Positions 59,603-64,000 of a stretch of DNA of 64,000 nt are shown in pieces. A model generated the notes under the pieces. That model saw nothing but the letters and a program-made list of their open reading frames with translations. It was not told where the DNA came from and searched no databases. The position numbers and the translations under genes are program-made. The DNA comes from Cunninghamia lanceolata (Eukaryota > Streptophyta > Pinopsida > Cupressales > Cupressaceae): NCBI GenBank assembly GCA_027924645.1, contig BSBN01001482.1, positions 10,434,001-10,498,000 of the forward strand. Reading direction: 5' to 3'. Each line of letters starts with the position of its first letter. Within the stretch, counting starts at the first letter, position 1.

Positions 59603-60783
59603 ATGGATGCATATGGTATGAAAGAATAACTTCAATCTGCCCTAGATGATCTTGAACAATCCCAGTCTGAGGTCAATAACTTGAGAGAGCAACTCAAGGA
59701 AGCAGATGATTTCATCAATGAGATAAAAGAAAAACTTAGTAATTCCATGAACAAGAGAAAGGAACTACTTTAGAAGTTAGCAAATCAAAATGAAGCCAAT
59801 AAGACTGATGAGGATCTGAATGAGAAAACAAAGCTATGTGAGAAGCTGTCAAAAGAAGTTGTTATACTAAGACATGAAATGAAATCAGGGGTTATGAAAT
59901 TTACCCAAGAAATTGAAGAGAAGAGAAAGACTGAAGAAAGCTTAAATCAATCCCTCAAAGAAAAATGAGAAGATTGCTACAAAATGGACAGAGTAATTAG
60001 ACATCTTGAGTCTGATCTTGAAGAAGCCAAATACAATGGAGAACAACTTGAGAGATAGATTGACACTCTTAAACAAGATCTTGAAACTGCAAATGAGTAC
60101 AAAGAAAAATTCAAGATAAGCTCAGCCAAACTTGAAGTGCTACTTGAAAGTAAAAAGAAGATAGATGATAAGCATGGGTTGGGATATGAGAAAGGTGAAA
60201 GCTCTGGATCTGTTCAAAAGAACTTTGTGTTAGAAAGGCAAATAAACAAGAATAGAAGACCTCCGGTAAGACAACCTAATGCTCAAAGATATCCATCTTT
60301 CAATGGAAGCTGCTTCAAATGCAACAGATTTGGTCATAAAGCAACTTAGTGTAGGAGCAAAATAAATCAAAATAATCCATCCTTCTCTAGTCAATGCTTT
60401 AATTGCAAAATGTATGGTCACAAATCTCATGAATGCAGAAACATACAAATGAATAATTCTTTCAATGATAGATGCTTTGCATGCAATAGAATGGGGCACA
60501 TGGATAATCAGTGAAGATCAAGAGGATATTAGCCAAATAAGCAAGGAAATGTTGTACGTTACAACTACAATAAATCCGGTCATACAGCTAGATTCTGCAG
60601 AAGCAAAAATCATGATGGAAAAGGTCCAGTCAAACATGATCAGAAACAAGACAAAGGCAAAGGTAAAGTGAATGCAGATGAGATTCAGAAGGAAATGAAC
60701 AAGATTTGGGTAAAGAAGAGCATGATGAATATTGGTGATGGATCCACACTAGAATCTGGTGCTGATAATCCTTCTAGAAATTA
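59603..60783 (+). pseudogene. Coiled-coil gag with four tandem zinc knuckles
   Basis: One frame runs from the ATG at 59603 to the TAA at 60783, interrupted by several stops. Residues 10-190 are heptad-like coiled coil (ALDDLEQSQSEVNNLREQLK, HLESDLEEAKYNGEQLE). Four 14-residue knuckles follow: 60311-60352 (CFKCNRFGHKAT-stop-C), 60395-60436 (CFNCKMYGHKSHEC, intact), 60473-60514 (CFACNRMGHMDNQ, last Cys now TGA), 60557-60598 (RYNYNKSGHTARFC, first two Cys lost). The tail is Lys-rich (DQKQDKGKGKVN). Most Copia gags carry one knuckle. Likely role: RNA binding and particle assembly. Confidence 0.8.
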
Positions 60784-61406
60784 AAAGGTGAGCTCTAGCT
60801 CAGGTGGAGCTATAGAGGAGATCAAATTCCCCCAGCCAGTTAGTAAGTGTTTGAATTCGGCACAATGGGTAAGACTCAGAGGTTGCGGATTAAAGGGGTA
60901 TTAGAAGTTCATTGAATTGAAGGTTGAGAAATCCACATAAAGATTTGAAGAAGTTATAAGTAGATATTTTTCTCATAGCCTTCTGATAAAAGCAAAACTA
61001 CACAAACAAATTCGGTATGATCTAAAAATGCAAGTTTATGGTTTGCAAATTTGGAAACATGTTTTGGAAGGCTAAATGTATGTTTCAAACTCACTTGGAT
61101 GACGACATGAAGATCCACACAGTGATTCATGATAAATTCATTCAAAACAAGGTAACCAAATGACTTAAAGTATCCATTTATTGCAATAAGGAATTAGGTT
61201 TTGTGCAAGGATAAAAGGCTTTTCATTTGTCATTTACAACACTTTGCAATCACGAAGAAGAAAGAAGAGCTCTAAGAAGAGATCCTACAGATTATTAAAG
61301 TTCAAGTTGAAGATCAAAATCAAGTAGAAATTCACTCTGGCTACAAACCCTAAGGCATAAAAAGGTATTTCTTTTCTACAAAATCTCTCTGAATTTCATT
61401 GCTAGA
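60784..61406 (+). other. LTR-like segment with TATA-like boxes upstream of the second ORF
   Basis: Between about 60870 and 61130 the sequence resembles the interior of the Copia LTRs here (GATTAAAGG, GATTTGAAGAAGTTAT, ATGCAAGTTTATGGTTTGC, TGTTTTGGAAG). GGATAAAAGGC lies at 61209 and CATAAAAAGG at 61357, the latter about 45 bases before the ATG. It may be a captured promoter; no coding sequence is seen. Confidence 0.45.
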
Positions 61407-62240
61407 ATGGCTACTCCCATGGTTTTGAATATCACTAAGACACCAAGACCAAAATTCAAGAAACATCCCTTCAAATCTCTAGAAGTTGATCTCTTGGGTG
61501 CATTTTCCTATATCCCGTACGGTGTTCTGCATGTAGAAGATTTTAGGGTTTACATTCATACAAACCTTAAGGAATTGGGAGACCTAGAATTGATGGAATT
61601 ATATCATAAGCAATTAAGTAATGAGAACTTTGACCTCAAAATGAAATTCAAGGTCCTAAAAGACAATCACTTTACACATTGCATACATTTCCCATCTTTT
61701 GGAGAAGATGAATGGGTCCGGTATGTCTTGAGTAGGATACATGATAACTTTATATGGTTAATGAGTCCATTTAAGATAAATAAAGATGCCATCAGGGCTG
61801 TAACTAGATTGCACTCAACTGGTGGGTTGCATGCACTTAAAGCTTTGAATAATCAAATGGTAACAGAAACCACCGGATCAAAATATGACAAGAGGGCCAT
61901 GATTATAGATGATATTACTAATCCAAATGTCAAGTTTGCATCAATTATAATTGGCTACAAAATTTACCACTCAAGTAGGGAGAATTATGTATCTGGTAGA
62001 ATAATCTATACTACATATCAGATGCTAAAAGAAAATGTAGACTATGATTTGTGTGAGCTTTTGTTGAATCAACTAATGGAGAATCTAGAGATGATCAAGA
62101 AAGATAAGAATTTTTTTTTCAAATATGGAAATTTGATATTGTGCCTATTCTTTTATTTTATGAATGAGTTACTAGGGTCAAAAGGGGTGATCTGGGAAAA
62201 TGATAGACTAGTTGATATTCAAATCAGAGATTATTTGTAA
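61407..62240 (+). CDS. Second ORF of the pol-less element, 277 codons, unrecognised
   Basis: An open frame without internal stop, ATG in the context GCTAGAATGG. The product begins MATPMVLNITKTPRPKFKKH and contains FPSFGEDEWVRYVLSRIHDN, KINKDAIRAVTRLHSTGG, YKIYHSSRENYVSGRIIYTT and FKYGNLILCLFFYFMNELLG. It looks globular, mixed alpha/beta, with no signal peptide and no zinc or nuclease motif. Proteins of this general look occur as extra ORFs in plant retroelements, but I cannot name a family. The frame is lost after 62240; similar coding potential resumes at 62300 in another frame, so it is probably the N-terminal part of a longer broken gene. Confidence 0.55.
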   Translation: MATPMVLNITKTPRPKFKKHPFKSLEVDLLGAFSYIPYGVLHVEDFRVYIHTNLKELGDLELMELYHKQLSNENFDLKMKFKVLKDNHFTHCIHFPSFGEDEWVRYVLSRIHDNFIWLMSPFKINKDAIRAVTRLHSTGGLHALKALNNQMVTETTGSKYDKRAMIIDDITNPNVKFASIIIGYKIYHSSRENYVSGRIIYTTYQMLKENVDYDLCELLLNQLMENLEMIKKDKNFFFKYGNLILCLFFYFMNELLGSKGVIWENDRLVDIQIRDYL

Positions 62241-62299
62241 TGCACAAGCCCAAAAGATAGCTCTCTGGGGTTACTTCAAGAATTTCTAGAGCATGATGC

Positions 62300-63057
62300 A
62301 TGCAAGAGAAAGAATACAAGGACACATTTTGCTTCATGGTTGATACATATCAATGCCTAATGGAGGCAGTTGAGCCAAGAATTGTATGGGTAATGCCCAT
62401 GGGTTATGAAGTTGATGAAAACTTATTAGAGGCACATGTTCAACACTTGTTAAGTCAACCCAAGGACACTGAAGCAGAGAGGTTTGGCATCTTTTATGAG
62501 CTAAACATAAAATTACATGTTGAATTAAGGAAGCCTGAGATAAAAAGGAAAGTGAGAAGGGAGGTTGAAGAACTTGCTAAGAATTTTGGCATAACAAAGG
62601 AGGCAGTTGATGCAAATAGAGAAAGAATAGAGAAAACTGAAAAGGAAAGGGAAGAAGCAAAGAAAGAAAGCATTATGGTGAAAGCCTCTACCCGAACGAG
62701 ATCTATTAGAAGTTTTGCCCCTGTCACTTCTGAAAGCTCAAAAACTACCAAATCAAAATCCAAACCATCTATTAAAGGTGAAAAGAGAAAGAAGACTAAG
62801 GTCACAAGAACATGTGTGAGCCTCAAGGATGATGAAGAGATAGAATCAGATGTGGCAGTCAGAGAATTAAAGAAAGCCAAGAACAAACCTTCCAAGGATG
62901 AAAAGAATGACGAGTAGAAGAAAGAAGAATTTGCTGAGAGACCCACTCTCTCCATTGAAGACATCATTAAAGCAGTCACTATGGATGGAAACCTGCAGCC
63001 GGTAACAAAATTCTATGATGAGTACAATGATGTAGACAAGAGAATTCTTGAGGAAGC
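62300..63057 (+). pseudogene. C-terminal continuation of the second ORF
   Basis: The frame of 62300-62917 (after two frame changes between 62240 and 62330) reads DTFCFMVDTYQCLMEAVEPR, IVWVMPMGYEVDENLLEAHV, then a charged coiled coil (RKVRREVEELAKNFG, ERIEKTEKEREEAKKE), then basic Lys/Ser/Thr-rich sequence (KSKPSIKGEKRKKTKV). Past a TAG at 62915-62917 the same frame continues to the LTR border at 63058 and even beyond it. The Lys-rich stretch could bind nucleic acid or act as a nuclear signal; this is inference only. Confidence 0.5.
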
Positions 63058-64000
63058 TATTGCAAGTATGGGCCTAACCAGTGTTGTCATTGATGTCAAC
63101 ATACTCCTGTTGCATTAATGATAAGAATTGGATGAGTTGTGTGTTGAGGATATTGAGAAAATTGGCCTCAATCAAGAACAGTGAAGAATAGTGATGAAAG
63201 TAAGGCAATAATCCAAGATAGGAAGAATATCAAAGGATACGGATTAAAGGATTTGTAGATATGTGTCTTGAGGTGGTCCAGTAGAGATTTCAGAGGTTTG
63301 CATGAAGATCTAAAGAAGTTATGGCTGATTGAGTAAAACCGGTTCCGATAAGTGTTCAAAAGTGACAAAGTGTTACAAAAAGGTCCGGTGAGATCCAGAA
63401 ATGCAATTTCATGTTTTGCGGATTTGAGGAAGTGTTTTGGAAGTCTTTGTGGTGTGTCAACTTGATTTGTTCATGGTTTGGAGGTCCGCAAGCATTTATT
63501 ATTATGTGACAGTAGTGACAGTCTAAGTTCTTAAGGTTCCTGATGTAGGAGAGGTGGAATCCAGTAAGCAGGTGAAGTGCAGATGTTTGTGGTGAGTCAT
63601 GCAAGCTTGTGGAAGTCTTTGGAGTATGTCCAGTTCATGTTGATGATCCACATTGAAGTTAGAGCCTGGAATTGAAGAATAACTTCCAGATGATAGTGTT
63701 CTTCTTGAGACTAGCCGACCGGATTAGTTACTCACCTTGCGGATGTTCTTGTTGATGTTTGCCAACTTAGATGATCAATCCTAAGTTGATGTCTTGTATA
63801 AAGAAAGGATTGTGAAGTCTTTTCAAAGTTGTCCATGTGAAGATGAGCGTGTGGTAGCAAAGAGGAAAGATAAAGGTAGAGCAGAAGTGTTGAGTTGAAA
63901 TGAAACTGATTCAAGCATAGTGAAGATGCTATTTCTCCAGTTCATGTATGTGATACTCATTTCTTTGTAGACAGTGTGTCTCTTGTAGGTAGTAAGCCTC
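63058..64000 (+). repeat. Copia LTR, 5' portion, cut by window end
   Basis: It starts TATTGCAAGTATGGGCCTAA and is clearly homologous to the start of the Copia-2 LTR (TGTTGCAAGTATGGGTTTAA), including GTTGTCATTGATGTCAACAT and CAATCAAGAACAGTG. It is in the same orientation as the LTR at 58425 but with a different U3. It could be the 3' LTR of that element or a separate insertion; the window ends before this can be decided. Minus-strand ORFs at 63168-63604 are not supported. Confidence 0.8.

Larger units (their letters stand above)
58425..63057 (+). mobile_element. Copia-like pol-less LTR element with large gag and extra ORF
   Basis: An LTR (58425-59538) with initiator-Met primer site, then a coiled-coil gag with four zinc knuckles, an LTR-like piece, and a second ORF pair (61407-63057). 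No protease, integrase, RT or RNase H motif is visible in any frame. At 63058 another LTR begins. The U3 parts of the two LTRs differ, so the second may belong to a separate insertion. The element interrupts ORF-X copy 2. Confidence 0.65.

Noticed and set aside
62494..62979. Minus-strand ORF of 161 codons, Ser/Phe/Leu-rich
   Set aside because: Complement of the charged plus-strand continuation at 62300-62917.

Overview
This window is gene-poor, AT-rich nuclear DNA from a plant with a large genome. I find no host protein gene, rRNA, tRNA or CRISPR array. Nearly all of it is explained by LTR retrotransposons nested inside one another, plus one terminal-inverted-repeat element filled with telomere-like CCCTAA repeats. 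A gymnosperm (conifer-like) source fits the long, decayed, deeply nested Copia and Tat-type Gypsy elements with long spacers, but no sequence here proves the taxon.

Layout. 1-3768 (-): 5' part of a Copia element (Copia-1: gag, protease, integrase, LTR). 3769-4004 (-): a Gypsy integrase scrap. 4005-14828 (+): element A, a pol-less LTR element with 5.2-kb LTRs and a decayed coiled-coil ORF; its 3' LTR is cut by a Copia-type LTR fragment (14829-15586, +). 15587-24523 (+): a Tat-type Gypsy (Tat-1: LTR, leader, gag, protease, G-patch, RT, RNase H, archaeal-type RNase H, start of integrase), cut inside integrase by the next element. 24524-55138 (-): a giant Tat-type Gypsy (Tat-2), about 17 kb of its own sequence, with order LTR, gag, protease, archaeal-type RNase H, RT, RNase H, integrase, long spacer, an extra ORF of about 1,340 codons (ORF-X), purine tract, LTR. 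Tat-2 carries two insertions: a structurally complete Copia (Copia-2, 31272-38287, -, with both LTRs, PBS, PPT and a near-perfect 5-bp target duplication) and the TIR element (40331-46753). 55139-58424 (-): a second, truncated ORF-X copy directly abutting the outer end of the Tat-2 5' LTR. 58425-63057 (+): a Copia-like LTR, a gag with a coiled coil and four zinc knuckles, and a second unrelated extra ORF, with no pol. 63058-64000 (+): the start of another LTR related to that of Copia-2.

Every coding region is broken by stops and frameshifts, and several catalytic residues are lost, so nothing here looks autonomous now. Judged by eye, LTR pairs are about 95% identical in Copia-2, 92% in element A and 91% in Tat-2, which agrees with the nesting order. 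The least ordinary items are ORF-X and its duplication, the two different positions of the archaeal-type RNase H in Tat-1 and Tat-2, the G-patch in Tat-1, element A, and the TIR element with its long palindrome of telomere-like repeat. All identities and repeat extents were judged by reading, not by alignment software.
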